A DNA stretch of 64,000 nt, from contig NZ_JAMXLH010000006.1 of NCBI RefSeq assembly GCF_024281035.1, forward strand, positions 1 to 64,000, written 5' to 3'. Made by a program: the position numbers and the translations under genes. Every line of letters starts with the position of its first letter. The first letter of the stretch is position 1. The notes under the pieces are model-generated. The model did not search any database and was not told where the DNA came from. It saw nothing but the letters and a program-made list of their open reading frames with translations. The DNA is from Paraburkholderia sp. (lineage in GTDB: Bacteria > Pseudomonadota > Gammaproteobacteria > Burkholderiales > Burkholderiaceae). This document shows, piece by piece, positions 8,492 to 18,561 of the stretch.

Positions 8492-8929
8492 ATGCACCGC
8501 ACCTTCCGCCAACTCGCTATCGCACTGCCGCTTGCCGCCACCTCGCTTGGTGCTTCGGCTGCCGCCATGATGGTTTCCGACTGCTGGATCCGCTCGATGC
8601 CGGGCGAGATGCCCTCAGGCGGCTACTTCAAGCTCATGAACATGAGCGGCAAACCCATTGATCTGGATGGCATCCACACCGAAGCGTTCGGCATGTCCGC
8701 GCTGCACCAGACACAAACGACCGGCAGCACCTCGAAAATGGTGCCGATCGAGAAGGTGACGATTGCGGCCAATAGCACGTTCGCCTTCGCGCCAGGCGGC
8801 TATCACGCGATGTTCGAGAAGCCGAAGGCGCAGCTCGCGGTCGGCTCGACGGTGCCTGTCACCTTTAAGTTCAGCGACGGCGAAAGGATCGAGGCCAAAT
8901 GCGCCGTAAAGAGCGCGACCGGCCAGTAA
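8492..8929 (+). CDS. Periplasmic copper chaperone, PCu(A)C family
   Basis: A 145-residue secreted protein with a signal peptide of about 24 residues (cut near GASAAA). It carries the exact PCu(A)C copper-binding pattern H-x10-M-x21-H-x-M: His72, Met83, His105 and Met107. Members bind Cu(I) in the periplasm and help deliver it, typically to the CuA site of cytochrome c oxidase, with Sco proteins. A GGAG site lies about 9 bp before the ATG. No oxidase or Sco gene is next to it, so it stands alone. The family call is strong; the delivery target is unknown. Confidence 0.9.
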   Translation: MHRTFRQLAIALPLAATSLGASAAAMMVSDCWIRSMPGEMPSGGYFKLMNMSGKPIDLDGIHTEAFGMSALHQTQTTGSTSKMVPIEKVTIAANSTFAFAPGGYHAMFEKPKAQLAVGSTVPVTFKFSDGERIEAKCAVKSATGQ

Positions 8930-9103
8930 GGCCGCCGTACGGCTGCGAACGCGCGGATCAACGCAGCCCGGCCAACGACTGATCGAGTGGGTCAACCCGA
9001 GAAATACGCAGATTAACGGCGGTGCATACGATCCCGGTATGCCGGTGAAGTCGCCGTAGTAAAGCGGTTGACCTTTTTATTCTCCCCTGTCCAATTCCGC
9101 AAT

Positions 9104-10081
9104 ATGCCGCCGAGGCTTGTGTCGTTTCGCTTACCACCCGTCCCCTCATCGATGTTCAGCGTCATCCTCGGATTGTCCGGCCTCGGACAATCCTGGCGAG
9201 TCGCAGAGCATCTTTGGGGAATCAGTGCGCATGTCGGCGAGGACATCCTTGTTGTGGCAACGGTAATTTGGGCGAGTCTCCTGTGCGCATATATCGTCCA
9301 CGCGATTCGCCGTCCGGATCTGATGCGCGCGGAGTTCGAGCACCCTGTTGCAGGCGGGACACCCGCCCTGGCGGGCATCGCCACCTTCCTGATCAGCCAG
9401 GCTGTCACGATCTGGTCGACAGCGTGGGCGTGGGGATTGCTGATTGCCGGCATTTGCTGGCAACTCGCGTTCTCGGCATGGCATACGGGCACGCTATGGC
9501 GCGGGGAGCGGCGGGCGGAAGACACGACACCGACGCTTTACCTGCCGACCGTAGCGGGCAGCTTCACCAGCGCCGCAGCGTTCGGCGCATTGAATCAGCC
9601 GAGCTGGGCGTGGCTACTCCTCGGCACCGGCGTATTTTCGTGGCTCGCGTTGGAGCCGCTGATAATCCAGCGGCTCTGGAGCGGCCACTCCCTGCCCGTC
9701 GCACAACGTTCTCTACTGGGTATTCAGTTCGCACCGCCCGTCGTTTGTGCGGCGGCCATTCTGGTCGTCGCACCCGGTACGCCGCAGGAGTGGTTGCTGA
9801 TGCTGCTCGGCTACGGACTATTTCAGACGCTGGTGGGACTCAGGCTGAAATCGTGGCTGAAGGAGCAACCGTTTGGGTACGCATGGTGGGCCTTCAGCTT
9901 CGGCGTAGTCTCGGGAACCGTGGTTTGCCTCAAGCTCGCCGTTCGTGGCGTGCCTTCCGCGATATCGCTTTCCTGGCCCGTGTTTATCGGCGCGAACCTG
10001 TTTATTGGCTATCTCAGCGTGAGAACAGCGTGGCTGGTTGTCAGTGCAACGATTGTGCGTGAACATCCTAGCGTGCTCTAA
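9104..10081 (+). CDS. tehA: TehA-like SLAC1/TDT family membrane protein
   Basis: A 325-residue protein with about ten hydrophobic helices. The N-terminal run RLPPVPSSMFSVILGLSGLG followed by QSWR is the hallmark of the TehA/TDT family, which includes plant SLAC1 anion channels and bacterial tellurite-resistance-linked TehA. It probably acts as an anion channel in the inner membrane; tellurite resistance is not shown by sequence. ATG at 9104 is preferred because the family motif begins a few residues in; a TTG at 9068 is possible. No partner tehB is visible. Confidence 0.82.
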   Translation: MPPRLVSFRLPPVPSSMFSVILGLSGLGQSWRVAEHLWGISAHVGEDILVVATVIWASLLCAYIVHAIRRPDLMRAEFEHPVAGGTPALAGIATFLISQAVTIWSTAWAWGLLIAGICWQLAFSAWHTGTLWRGERRAEDTTPTLYLPTVAGSFTSAAAFGALNQPSWAWLLLGTGVFSWLALEPLIIQRLWSGHSLPVAQRSLLGIQFAPPVVCAAAILVVAPGTPQEWLLMLLGYGLFQTLVGLRLKSWLKEQPFGYAWWAFSFGVVSGTVVCLKLAVRGVPSAISLSWPVFIGANLFIGYLSVRTAWLVVSATIVREHPSVL

Positions 10082-10159
10082 CCACGTGGCTGCGCGTTGC
10101 GCAGCCGTTCGATCTGCGCGAAAGCGACCGCGTAAGCGGCAAGCGTCCGTAAAAGAGGT

Positions 10160-11197
10160 TCAAGCGCTGTCGCGCGGTACGACCGTGTACTCGATCTTGA
10201 CGGTCCGGGTGCGCGGCTGCCCCTCCTGCTCGATCGCACCGAGCGCGGCCAGCAACGCGTCTCCGGCACGGAGCCCGATTCCATAGGCATCCACGGAAAT
10301 CGTCGTGATCGTCGGGTAGCTGCACCAGGCGACCTCAAAATCGCCGAAACCGGCCACCGCGATATCGTTCGGCACCGACAAGCCGCGTCGATGACATTCC
10401 ATGATTGCACCGAAGGCCGACATGTCGCTCACGCACATCACGGCGTCCGTGTCCGGCCATGTTTCGAGCAAGGCACCGAGCGCCGGCGCGCCATGACTCA
10501 TCGTGACGGGTGATTCGCCAACCCGGATCACCCGCGGCTCGCCAAGACCGAGCGCCTTGACCTCGGCCACATAGCCGCGCATCCGGTCGAGACCGCGCCG
10601 GTCGAGTTCGCCCGCGCCGCCGAGAAAACCAATGCGCCGATAACCCTTGTCGTGCAAATAACGCACCATGGCCCGCGCGGCCTTCGAATTGGAAAAGCCC
10701 ACGCTCATGTCGATCGGATCGCTCGGCAGATCCCACATTTCCACAACAGGGATATCCGCGCGTTTCAGCAAGGTGCGGGTGGCCTCTGTGTGATGTCTTC
10801 CGGTGAGCGCGACGCACCTCGGCTGGTAGCGCAACATCGAACGCACCAGCGCTTCCTCCTGCTCGAGCCGGTAGTCGGTATCGCCCAGCAGCAGTTGCAG
10901 ACCATAAGGCGCAATCGCCGCGCTCAGGCCGCGCACAGTATCGGAAAAATTGGAGCTGGCGAGCGACGGCACCAGCACTGCGACGAAATCGGACCGCCCC
11001 GAAGACAACGCACCTGCCGCCGCATCGGCCACGTAGCCGAGTTCGTCGATTACTTTCTGGACCCGCTCGCGCGTGGCTTGCGATACGTTGCCGCCCGCGA
11101 GCACGCGGGAGACAGTCATTTTCGACACCCCGGCGAGCCGGGCGACATCCGACATGCGAGGCGGTGCAGAAAGCGGGTGATCCGGCGAAGCGCCCAT
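10160..11197 (-). CDS. LacI-family regulator, GntR-like, at the end of the xylose operon
   Basis: A 345-residue repressor-type protein. The N-terminal helix-turn-helix MSDVARLAGVSKMTVSRVLA is followed by a hinge helix and a periplasmic-binding-like sensor domain (VAVLVPSLASSNFSD to IAVAGFGDFE). It probably senses a sugar or sugar acid from the xylose pathway and controls this or a related operon. ATG at 11197 is chosen; an upstream in-frame TTG lacks support. It lies downstream of the lactonase on the same strand, 81 bp away, so it may be co-transcribed with xylB-xylC. A second LacI regulator is encoded at 20148, so the division of labour is unclear. Confidence 0.85.
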   Translation of the reverse strand: MGASPDHPLSAPPRMSDVARLAGVSKMTVSRVLAGGNVSQATRERVQKVIDELGYVADAAAGALSSGRSDFVAVLVPSLASSNFSDTVRGLSAAIAPYGLQLLLGDTDYRLEQEEALVRSMLRYQPRCVALTGRHHTEATRTLLKRADIPVVEMWDLPSDPIDMSVGFSNSKAARAMVRYLHDKGYRRIGFLGGAGELDRRGLDRMRGYVAEVKALGLGEPRVIRVGESPVTMSHGAPALGALLETWPDTDAVMCVSDMSAFGAIMECHRRGLSVPNDIAVAGFGDFEVAWCSYPTITTISVDAYGIGLRAGDALLAALGAIEQEGQPRTRTVKIEYTVVPRDSA

Positions 11198-11278
11198 GAA
11201 CAAAAGCCGTGAGGTCAGTAAGCCCCTATCATACCGGGCGGCCCGGCGCGCCGGCGCGCTCGCGGTTAAGCGCGTGCT

Positions 11279-12160
11279 TCACCCGAGCACCGCAGTGCAT
11301 ACCGCCTGCGTTTGCCCCTTCACGGGCGAGCGGAACGTAAACAACCCGCCCGCCGATGGCTGCTCGCTCAGTTGCGCCTGCGAGAGGCCCTTGCGGGCCG
11401 TCGTGGCGTATACGGTGCACAGGTCATCGCCGCCGAACGCAAGCTTGGTGACGTTGGAGCACGGAAACGCGATTTGATCCACCAGCACGCCAGCCGGAGA
11501 ATATCGTTCGATGCGTGCGCCACCAAATAGCGCAATCCACACGTAGCCTTGTGCGTCCACGGCCATGCCGTCGGGATATCCGGTGCCCGAGATTGCCGTG
11601 AACGTGCGTTTGCCGCTTAGCGTTCCATCGCTTGCGACATCGAACGCGTACACGACCCGCTTCACGGTATCGCCGTGGTAGAGCGTGCTGCCGTCCGGGC
11701 TCATCGCAGGGCCATTGGTAATTACATAGCCGCTGTCCCGCTGCACGATTTCGCCGCTGTCGCCCACCATGTACAACGCGCCGCTGGGATCGACCTCGGC
11801 ATCGTCCATCGTGCCGAACCACAGGCGTCCGCGCGCATCGGCATAGCCATCATTGATGCGGTTGCCCTGAAATTCGCTCTCCACGTGCTTGAGCAACTCG
11901 AATTCGCCGGTTGAAGGCGTGAACCGGTGAAGGCCGCCTTGAACGCCGCACACAAACGTATCGTCCGCGTACGGCAGGACAAAACCGGTCTGCGCCGGTG
12001 CGTCCCACGTACGGGTCTCGCCGGTTGCAGCCGAGAAGCGATGCAGCTTGCGCTTCTTGATATCGACGAAGTACACGGCGCCTTCGCTGGCACGCCAAAT
12101 AGGCCCTTCGCCCAGTGCGGCCGCAACGGGCCATACGCAAACAGGTGTCATCGAATTCAT
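11279..12160 (-). CDS. xylC: SMP-30/gluconolactonase family sugar lactonase (xylonolactonase)
   Basis: A 293-residue six-bladed propeller hydrolase of the SMP-30 family. Diagnostic pieces are LGEGPIWRASEGAVYFVDI at the N-terminus (metal-ligand Glu in GEGP), GNRINDGYADARGRLWFGTM, and GYPDGMAVDAQGYVWIALFGG (metal-ligand Asp in the PDG motif). In the Weimberg route it opens D-xylono-lactone made by XylB, giving D-xylonate. Its ATG overlaps the stop of xylB by 4 bp (ATGA), so the two are translationally coupled and probably work in sequence. The substrate is inferred from context; arabinono- or galactonolactone cannot be excluded. Confidence 0.85.
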   Translation of the reverse strand: MNSMTPVCVWPVAAALGEGPIWRASEGAVYFVDIKKRKLHRFSAATGETRTWDAPAQTGFVLPYADDTFVCGVQGGLHRFTPSTGEFELLKHVESEFQGNRINDGYADARGRLWFGTMDDAEVDPSGALYMVGDSGEIVQRDSGYVITNGPAMSPDGSTLYHGDTVKRVVYAFDVASDGTLSGKRTFTAISGTGYPDGMAVDAQGYVWIALFGGARIERYSPAGVLVDQIAFPCSNVTKLAFGGDDLCTVYATTARKGLSQAQLSEQPSAGGLFTFRSPVKGQTQAVCTAVLG

Positions 12161-12924
12161 CCGCCGTACCAGCCCGCATCGACAAAGTAATCGCGCCCCG
12201 AGCAGCGGGCCGCGTCGTCGGAAGCAAGGAACAAAGCCATGCGCGCCACGTGCTCCGGATCGATACGCTCGCGCAGGCATTGATCCGAGACAATCTTCGC
12301 TTCGCTCTCCGGCGACTGCCAGAGCTTCATCTGGCGCGGCGTGCGCACGGCACCGGGAATGATGCAGTTCACGCGAATGCCGTGCACACCGAGATCGCGC
12401 GCGAGCCCGCGCGTGAGTCCTTCGATGCCCGCCTTCGCGGTCATGTAAATGCTCAGGTTGGCCGTCGCCAGATGCCAGGAGATCGAACCCAGATTCAGGA
12501 TCACGCCGCGCCCAAGCTTGCGCATGCCATCCGCAACTGCTTGCGCGCAGAAAAACTGATGCCGCAGGTTCACTTCCATGCGCCCGTCCCAGTAGGCGGC
12601 GCTCACATCACCCACTTCATTGCGGTCGTCGTTGGCGGCATTGTTGATCAGCACCTCGACCGGCGTGCCGCTCGCGGCGATGTCCGCGAACGTGGCGTTG
12701 AGCGCGTCAATGTCGCGCAGATCGCAGCGGCGAAACAAGGGGGGATGCTGCGCGCCGCGGAGCTTTTCCTGTAGCGCGAGCGAGTCGTGCTCCGCCACGT
12801 CCAGAAAGAACACGCGCGCACCTTGCGCGGCGAACGCCTCGACCATGGCGGCGCCTATGCCGCTGCCACCGCCCGTGATTACGACGGTTTTGTCCACGAG
12901 GCTCGGATAGATTGCGTACGACAT
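12157..12924 (-). CDS. xylB: D-xylose 1-dehydrogenase, SDR family
   Basis: A 255-residue short-chain dehydrogenase closely similar along its length to Caulobacter XylB as I recall it (start AIYPSL, NNA-NDDR motif, GSISWHL, ending FVDAGWYGG). The cofactor loop is TGGGSGIG; the catalytic residues are Ser147, Tyr160 and Lys164 (YMTAK). It oxidises D-xylose to xylono-1,4-lactone with NAD+, the first step of the Weimberg pathway. Coupled to xylC by a 4-bp overlap and preceded by the GH3 glycosidase with a 96-bp gap. L-arabinose could be an alternative substrate. Confidence 0.87.
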   Translation of the reverse strand: MSYAIYPSLVDKTVVITGGGSGIGAAMVEAFAAQGARVFFLDVAEHDSLALQEKLRGAQHPPLFRRCDLRDIDALNATFADIAASGTPVEVLINNAANDDRNEVGDVSAAYWDGRMEVNLRHQFFCAQAVADGMRKLGRGVILNLGSISWHLATANLSIYMTAKAGIEGLTRGLARDLGVHGIRVNCIIPGAVRTPRQMKLWQSPESEAKIVSDQCLRERIDPEHVARMALFLASDDAARCSGRDYFVDAGWYGG

Positions 12925-13020
12925 CAGATAGTCCAGATTTCCAGATCGTTACGAGTTTCAGCTTGCCAGCGCCTTCGTGCATCGCACGACGCGGCGCGCG
13001 AAAGCACTGGCATTTTCCTT

Positions 13021-15429
13021 TCAGTTTTCGAGGACTTCGACTTCACTGACCATGCGCCAGTTACACTCGAGCGTGCGGGTTTCGCGGCCGGCAACGGTGA
13101 GCGTCTCGCTCAAATGGATGTCCCGGCTCGAGCTGCCGATCATCAGATCGAAGTCGCCTGGTTCGACGATGCGCTCGCCTCTTCCATCGGTGAAATTGAG
13201 CATGTCCACCGGAATGCGCACGCGTACGCGCGCCGAAGCGTTCGAAGCGACCGGAATTCGCGCAAACGCCTTCAATTCGCGCACGGGACGTGATGACGAG
13301 GCAAGCTTGTCGCGCACGTAGATCTGCACGACCTCTTCGCCATCGCGCGCACCCACGTTGTTCACGGTGAAGCTGAATTCAAACGTGCCGTCTTCGATCG
13401 CGGCTTGCCGCGACGAGAGTTCGAGCCCGCCATACTGGAATTGCGTATAGCTCAGGCCGAAACCAAACGGATAGCGCGACCCGAAGTGATACGCCACAGG
13501 TGTGCCGGAACTCTTGAGGCGGTGATTGTAGGTATAGGGCACGGCACCGGCGCTCTTCGGCACCGAAAGTGGGAGACGTCCACTGAAATTCGCCTTGCCG
13601 GTAAGCAGTTGCGCAAGCGCTTCGCCACCCTGCTCGCCGGGTGCGAACACCATGATCTGCGCGGCCACCCGATCTTCGAGACCGCCGAGATTGTAGGGAC
13701 GGCCACCGGTCATCACCACGACCGTCGGCGTGCCGCTGTCGACCACGGCGGCGAGCAGCGCCTGCTGAACGCCGGGCAGCGTGAGGCTATCGGTATCCGA
13801 GCCCTCACCCACCGTGCCGGACTGGAAGAGTCCGGCCAGATCGCCGACGAACACGATGGCAACCTCCGCCTGCGCGGCCGCGGCCACCGCTGCGGAAATG
13901 TCCGCCGTATCGCGGCTGATCAGTTCGTCGACCTTGTCGGCAGACATGTCCTCCAATGCGACATCGCCCGGAAACACCGGCGCTCCTGCGCGCCGTTCCT
14001 CGATGATGTGGCAACCGCGTGCATGAATCACCCGGTCTTGCCCGAGCAAATCGCGTAATGCCTGCAATGGCGTAGTCATCGCCAGATGCGACTGCTCACC
14101 GCTATTGATCAGATGCACCGGGAAGCTATAGCCCGCGAGGAGCGCCAGTGGATCGTCGGCGGTCGGTCCGATCACGGCGACCCTCGCGGCACTATCGAGC
14201 TTCAGGGGAAGCACGCCGTCGTTGCGAAGCAGAACAGCGGATTGCAGCGCCACCTCGTGAGCCGCAGCGGTCGCTTCGGCTCCACGCAGGTTCACACGTT
14301 CGGGGTCGGCGTAGGGATGTTCGAACAAGCCGAGGTCGAATTTCGTACGTAGCACGCGAGCAACGGCCGTATTAATGGTGGCCTCGCTGACTTCGTCGCG
14401 TGCAAGCGCTTCTCGCAGATGCAACGCGCACTCGTGCCCCGGCAATTCGACATCGAGACCCGCGTTGAACGCGAGCGCGGCCGCTGCAGCCGCGTCGTGC
14501 GCCACACCGTGGTGACTGTAAAGCAGATTGACCCCGGCATAATCGGCCACGATCAGACCGTCGAAACCCCATTTCTCGCGCAACACGCCTTCGAGCAGCT
14601 CGCGGTTCGCGTGGCACGGCACGCCGTCGATATCGTGATAGGCCGGCATGATCGAACCGGCATGCGCGAGTTTGACCGCCATTTCGAACGGCAGCATGAA
14701 GGTGTCGTTGAGTTCTCGCGGACCGACATGCACCGGCGCATGATTGCGCGCGCCTTCACTGGCTGAGTGCGCAACAAAGTGCTTGAGCGTAGCGAGCAGA
14801 TCGCGCCGCTCACCCTGAAGCCCGTTCACATAGTGGCAGGCCATCACACCCACCAGGTAGGGATCTTCGCCAAACGTTTCTTCGGTGCGCCCCCAGCGCG
14901 GGTCGCGCGAGACGTCCAGCACCGGGGCGAGACCCTGATGGCAGCCGATAGAGCGTGCCTGCTCCCCGATAATCTTGCCGACGCGGCCGATCAGCTCGGC
15001 ATTCCACGTCGCCGCATAGTTCAACGGCGAGGGAAACAGCGTGGCGTCCTTCGTCATCAGCCCCACGAGGCATTCCTCGTGCGCCATCGCCGGAATGCCG
15101 AGGCGCGTGTTTTCCACCACCTGCCGCTGCAATGCATTGAGCGCTCGCACGCCTTCCTTTGGTTCGACGATATGTGTACCGAGCGGGCGCGTCACCTGTC
15201 CGACACCGTGACGCAGAAGCTGTTCGATCGGGACCCCCGCGTCGCGCTGCGCGAAATCTTCGGAACGCGGCTGGTGATTTCCATCTGCCGAAAGCTTCAG
15301 CCACACAGCGTGAAGCTGTGCGATTTTTTCATCGATCGACATGCGCGACATCAGATCGGCAACACGCGCATCGGTCGAAGCGGCGGGGTCCCGATAGAGC
15401 GGAATTTCGCTCGTGTGCTCAAGCGACAT
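13021..15429 (-). CDS. GH3 family beta-glycosidase (probable beta-xylosidase/beta-glucosidase)
   Basis: An 802-residue glycoside hydrolase of family 3. The N-terminal barrel shows KHFVAHSASEGARNHAPVHV and the nucleophile Asp296 in GLIVADYAGV. The alpha/beta sandwich domain holds VFVGDLAGLFQSGTVGEGSD, and a C-terminal fibronectin-III-like domain ends the protein. There is no signal peptide, so it acts in the cytoplasm on imported oligosaccharides, releasing xylose (inferred) for XylB. ATG at 15429 follows a GGAG site, giving MSLEHTSEIPLYRDP; an upstream in-frame start is less likely. It sits between the ABC importer ATPase and xylB in one operon. Confidence 0.88.
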   Translation of the reverse strand: MSLEHTSEIPLYRDPAASTDARVADLMSRMSIDEKIAQLHAVWLKLSADGNHQPRSEDFAQRDAGVPIEQLLRHGVGQVTRPLGTHIVEPKEGVRALNALQRQVVENTRLGIPAMAHEECLVGLMTKDATLFPSPLNYAATWNAELIGRVGKIIGEQARSIGCHQGLAPVLDVSRDPRWGRTEETFGEDPYLVGVMACHYVNGLQGERRDLLATLKHFVAHSASEGARNHAPVHVGPRELNDTFMLPFEMAVKLAHAGSIMPAYHDIDGVPCHANRELLEGVLREKWGFDGLIVADYAGVNLLYSHHGVAHDAAAAAALAFNAGLDVELPGHECALHLREALARDEVSEATINTAVARVLRTKFDLGLFEHPYADPERVNLRGAEATAAAHEVALQSAVLLRNDGVLPLKLDSAARVAVIGPTADDPLALLAGYSFPVHLINSGEQSHLAMTTPLQALRDLLGQDRVIHARGCHIIEERRAGAPVFPGDVALEDMSADKVDELISRDTADISAAVAAAAQAEVAIVFVGDLAGLFQSGTVGEGSDTDSLTLPGVQQALLAAVVDSGTPTVVVMTGGRPYNLGGLEDRVAAQIMVFAPGEQGGEALAQLLTGKANFSGRLPLSVPKSAGAVPYTYNHRLKSSGTPVAYHFGSRYPFGFGLSYTQFQYGGLELSSRQAAIEDGTFEFSFTVNNVGARDGEEVVQIYVRDKLASSSRPVRELKAFARIPVASNASARVRVRIPVDMLNFTDGRGERIVEPGDFDLMIGSSSRDIHLSETLTVAGRETRTLECNWRMVSEVEVLEN

Positions 15430-15511
15430 CAAAAGGACTCCTTTAGATTGAATCAATCGTGCAATCGGCTTTGTTTAGACAAAATGATTTCTGTTGCGCT
15501 GGCTCGCGCAA

Positions 15512-16642
15512 TCAGTGCAGGCGTCGCATTGCGAAGTCGCGATCGTCAAAAACGTGGCAGGCATTCGCGGGCACCGCGAGCCTGACCTGCTCGCCTCGCG
15601 CGAGGCGGCTATCGCCCGCGAGCTTGGCGATCAGCATCGCGTGCGTGCGATGACCGCCTTCCACGTGCACGTAACTGTGCTCGCCCATGTGCTCGACCAG
15701 GCGCACCGTGCACTGGATCGACTGGGCACCGCGTTCGTCGCCCGCAAGCGTCATGTGTTCCGGACGCACGCCAACCGTGACGGTCATGCCCGGGGCAGTA
15801 CCTCGGCCATCGACATCGGCGCGAATAATTTCACCCGTCGTGAGTTCGATTTCGATGCCGCTCTCATCGACAGCGTTCACGACGCCCGGCAAGAAGTTCA
15901 TTTTCGGCGAACCGATGAAGCCCGCGACAAACCGGCTCGCAGGCCGGTGATAGAGGTCGAGCGGTGCGCCGATCTGCGCGATGCTGCCATTGCGGGTCAT
16001 GTCGGTACCGGCCCGCAGCAACACGATCTTGTCGGCGAGCGCCATGGCTTCGATCTGGTCGTGCGTGACATACACCGCGCTCGCGCCGCCGAATTCGCGA
16101 TGCAGCCGCGCAATCTCGGTGCGCGTCTGCACGCGCAGCGCGGCGTCGAGGTTCGACAACGGCTCATCGAAAAGAAACACGCCGGGTTCGCGCACGATCG
16201 CACGGCCAATCGCAACACGCTGGCGCTGGCCGCCGGACAACGCGGCCGGCCGTCGTTCGAGCAGCTGTTCCAGTTGCAGGGCCTCGGCTGCGCGGCGCAC
16301 CTTCTTGTCGATCGTGACTTTATCCACTTTGGCCTGGCGCAGGCCGAATGCCATGTTCTCGAACACGCTCATATGCGGATACAGCGCGTAGTTCTGGAAC
16401 ACCATCGCAACCTTGCGCTTCGCAGGCTCGACTTCGTTCATCCGTTGTCCGTCGATACGCAACTCACCGTCGGTGATCGATTCGAGACCGGCAATCATGC
16501 GCAACAGCGTGGACTTGCCGCAACCCGACGGCCCGAGGAAGACGCAAAACTCGTTCTTGCCGACTTCGAGATTGACGTCGCGGATCACCGGGTGACCGTT
16601 CGCGTAGGACTTTTGTACGTTAGAGAGAGAAATGCTTGCCAT
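15512..16642 (-). CDS. Sugar ABC importer ATPase, MalK/UgpC type
   Basis: A 376-residue ATPase with Walker [10 protein letters not shown], signature LSGGQRQR, Walker [12 protein letters not shown] and switch His in [11 protein letters not shown], followed by a C-terminal TOBE regulatory domain. It energises the MalFG-type permeases encoded next upstream. It starts [16 protein letters not shown], the usual family opening. It is co-directional with the importer and GH3 genes; the 82-bp gap before the GH3 start is compatible with one transcript. The substrate is probably a xyloside or xylo-oligosaccharide by context. Confidence 0.9.
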   Translation of the reverse strand: MASISLSNVQKSYANGHPVIRDVNLEVGKNEFCVFLGPSGCGKSTLLRMIAGLESITDGELRIDGQRMNEVEPAKRKVAMVFQNYALYPHMSVFENMAFGLRQAKVDKVTIDKKVRRAAEALQLEQLLERRPAALSGGQRQRVAIGRAIVREPGVFLFDEPLSNLDAALRVQTRTEIARLHREFGGASAVYVTHDQIEAMALADKIVLLRAGTDMTRNGSIAQIGAPLDLYHRPASRFVAGFIGSPKMNFLPGVVNAVDESGIEIELTTGEIIRADVDGRGTAPGMTVTVGVRPEHMTLAGDERGAQSIQCTVRLVEHMGEHSYVHVEGGHRTHAMLIAKLAGDSRLARGEQVRLAVPANACHVFDDRDFAMRRLH

Positions 16643-16750
16643 ATCGTTTTATGCGAAGTTCGGTGTGCCGGTCACGCGTGCCGGCACGATGCCAGGCGAT
16701 GTGCGATGCGGTTAGCCCTTGAATTCAGCCCTTGAATCAAGCCTTTGAAA

Positions 16751-17581
16751 TCAACCCTTGAGCGAGCCGGCCATCATCCCCTTGATCACGCGCTCCTGAC
16801 CGAATGCGTACGCAACGATCAGCGGCAGCGACGTGAGCGTGAGAACGGACAGCATCGAGGGTATGTTCGATGCGTACTGCCCTTGAAAGTCCCAGATCGC
16901 GAGCGGCAGCGTGCGGTGCTCGGACGTCGACGTGAGGATGTACGCGAAGATGAACTCATTCCAGAGACCAATGCCGTTAAAGATCGCAACCGTGGCGAGC
17001 CCCGGTCCCGAGAGCGGGAAGAACACGCGCCAGAAAATGCGAAACGGGCTGCAGCCGTCCAGTTGCGCGGCTTCTTCAAGCTCGCGCGGAATCTGGCGCA
17101 TGAATTCGGTCAAGATGAAGATCGACACCGGCAGACTGAGCGCCACATAGGGGCCGAACAGCGCAAACGGCGTGTCGTAAAGACCGAGGTTGCGCGTGAG
17201 CAGATAGATTGGCACAAGCGTTGCGTGCAGCGGCACGATCATGCCGGCAACCACGAGTGCAAACAGCGTTTTGTTCAGCGTAAAGCGCAAGCGTGCAAAC
17301 ACGTAGGCCGCCATCGCACTGATCAGGACGATCAGCAGCACCGACACGCCCACCACGAATACGCTGTTACGGAAATACGTGAAGAACGGCCCTTGCAGCA
17401 CAGCCGCATAGTTGCCGAAATACAGATGTTGCGGCGGCGCCCAAACGGGCGTCGAGAAAGTCTCTTCCTGGCTCTTGAAACTTGACGCGACCATGAAAAT
17501 AAACGGCAGCGTCGTGACGGCCAGCCAGATCAGCGCAAGGAGGGGAATTCCCACCCGGGGGAACCGACGTTTCTTGTTCAT
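16751..17581 (-). CDS. Sugar ABC importer permease, MalG type
   Basis: A 276-residue inner-membrane permease with about six hydrophobic helices and the ATPase-docking motif [20 protein letters not shown]. It begins [11 protein letters not shown] with a positive N-terminus and ends AGSLKG, as MalG proteins commonly do. It forms the channel with the MalF-type subunit encoded just upstream, whose stop is 3 bp away, indicating tight coupling. Confidence 0.9.
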   Translation of the reverse strand: MNKKRRFPRVGIPLLALIWLAVTTLPFIFMVASSFKSQEETFSTPVWAPPQHLYFGNYAAVLQGPFFTYFRNSVFVVGVSVLLIVLISAMAAYVFARLRFTLNKTLFALVVAGMIVPLHATLVPIYLLTRNLGLYDTPFALFGPYVALSLPVSIFILTEFMRQIPRELEEAAQLDGCSPFRIFWRVFFPLSGPGLATVAIFNGIGLWNEFIFAYILTSTSEHRTLPLAIWDFQGQYASNIPSMLSVLTLTSLPLIVAYAFGQERVIKGMMAGSLKG

Positions 17582-17584
17582 GGT

Positions 17585-18502
17585 TCAAACCTCGGTTGCA
17601 TAACGGCGGGTGAAGCGCAGCGATACCGCGGCCACCGTGCAGACGATGAGGAACATCGCCGAGCCGATGGTGCTGCCGTAGCCGAGCTGGAACGAACTAA
17701 AGACCGTGCGGTACATGTAGGTGGCCATCAACTCGGACGAGCCTTCGGGGCCGCCGCCGGTCATGACGTAGACGAGATCGAAGTAACGCAGCGATCCGAG
17801 CACGGACAAGAGGACAGCCGTACGCACCGTGCCTTGCAGATGCGGCAGCTTGATGCGCCAGAAAATGGTCCACTCGGACGCGCCGTCGAGGAGAGCGGCC
17901 TCGTTGACCTCGGCCGGCATCGACGAAAGCCCGGCGAGGAACAGAATCATGTAAAAAGGCGCGTTCTGCCAGATGATCACGGCGATGGTCGAACCCAGCG
18001 ACAAATGCGGGTCGCCCAGCCAGTCCTTCGCGAGGCTGTCGAGTCCGAAAGCCTGCAGCGCGGCATTGAGCGGGCCGAAGTTCGGATCGTAGACGTTCTT
18101 GAACAGCACGCCTATCGCCACGCTCGACATGAGCAGTGGCAGAAAGTAGAGAATCTTGAGCACGCGCGAGCCACGGCCGGCCTTTTCCAGCAGCACGGCG
18201 AGTGCGAGCGCGACGGGAAGCTGAATGACGATGGATGTGACAGCAAGAATCACGTTGTTCACGAGCGAATGCCAGAACACCGTGTCGTGCGCGAGATGCA
18301 CCCAGTTTGAGAGCCCGACAAAACGAGCCGTGTTGCCGAGGCCGTTCCAGTCGAGCAGCGACAGCCGCAAACTCGAAACGAGCGGATAAAGCAGGAATAC
18401 GGCCAGCAAAAAGAGTGCGGGCGCAAGAAACACGACCGTGACGAGCGCTTGCGATGAAAAGCGCAGCCGGCGTTCAGGTGTAGCGGAAAGTGCGATGTTC
18501 AC
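17585..18502 (-). CDS. Sugar ABC importer permease, MalF type
   Basis: A 305-residue permease with six predicted helices and the docking loop [20 protein letters not shown]. It starts at a GTG (18502) giving [15 protein letters not shown]; no better ATG precedes it. It pairs with the MalG-type permease and the binding protein encoded upstream. This membrane-subunit pair belongs to the CUT1 class, which mostly imports oligosaccharides, matching the GH3 glycosidase in the same operon. Confidence 0.88.
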   Translation of the reverse strand: MNIALSATPERRLRFSSQALVTVVFLAPALFLLAVFLLYPLVSSLRLSLLDWNGLGNTARFVGLSNWVHLAHDTVFWHSLVNNVILAVTSIVIQLPVALALAVLLEKAGRGSRVLKILYFLPLLMSSVAIGVLFKNVYDPNFGPLNAALQAFGLDSLAKDWLGDPHLSLGSTIAVIIWQNAPFYMILFLAGLSSMPAEVNEAALLDGASEWTIFWRIKLPHLQGTVRTAVLLSVLGSLRYFDLVYVMTGGGPEGSSELMATYMYRTVFSSFQLGYGSTIGSAMFLIVCTVAAVSLRFTRRYATEV

Positions 18503-18561
18503 GAGCTTTTATGCCGGTCGGCACCACGCGGCGCCGCCGGACTTTCCTCCAGGGCCAGAAA

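Noticed and set aside
8038-8661. Open frame overlapping the PCu(A)C gene
   Set aside because: Composition is Arg/Ala-rich as in shadows, and the proven copper-chaperone frame overlaps its end.
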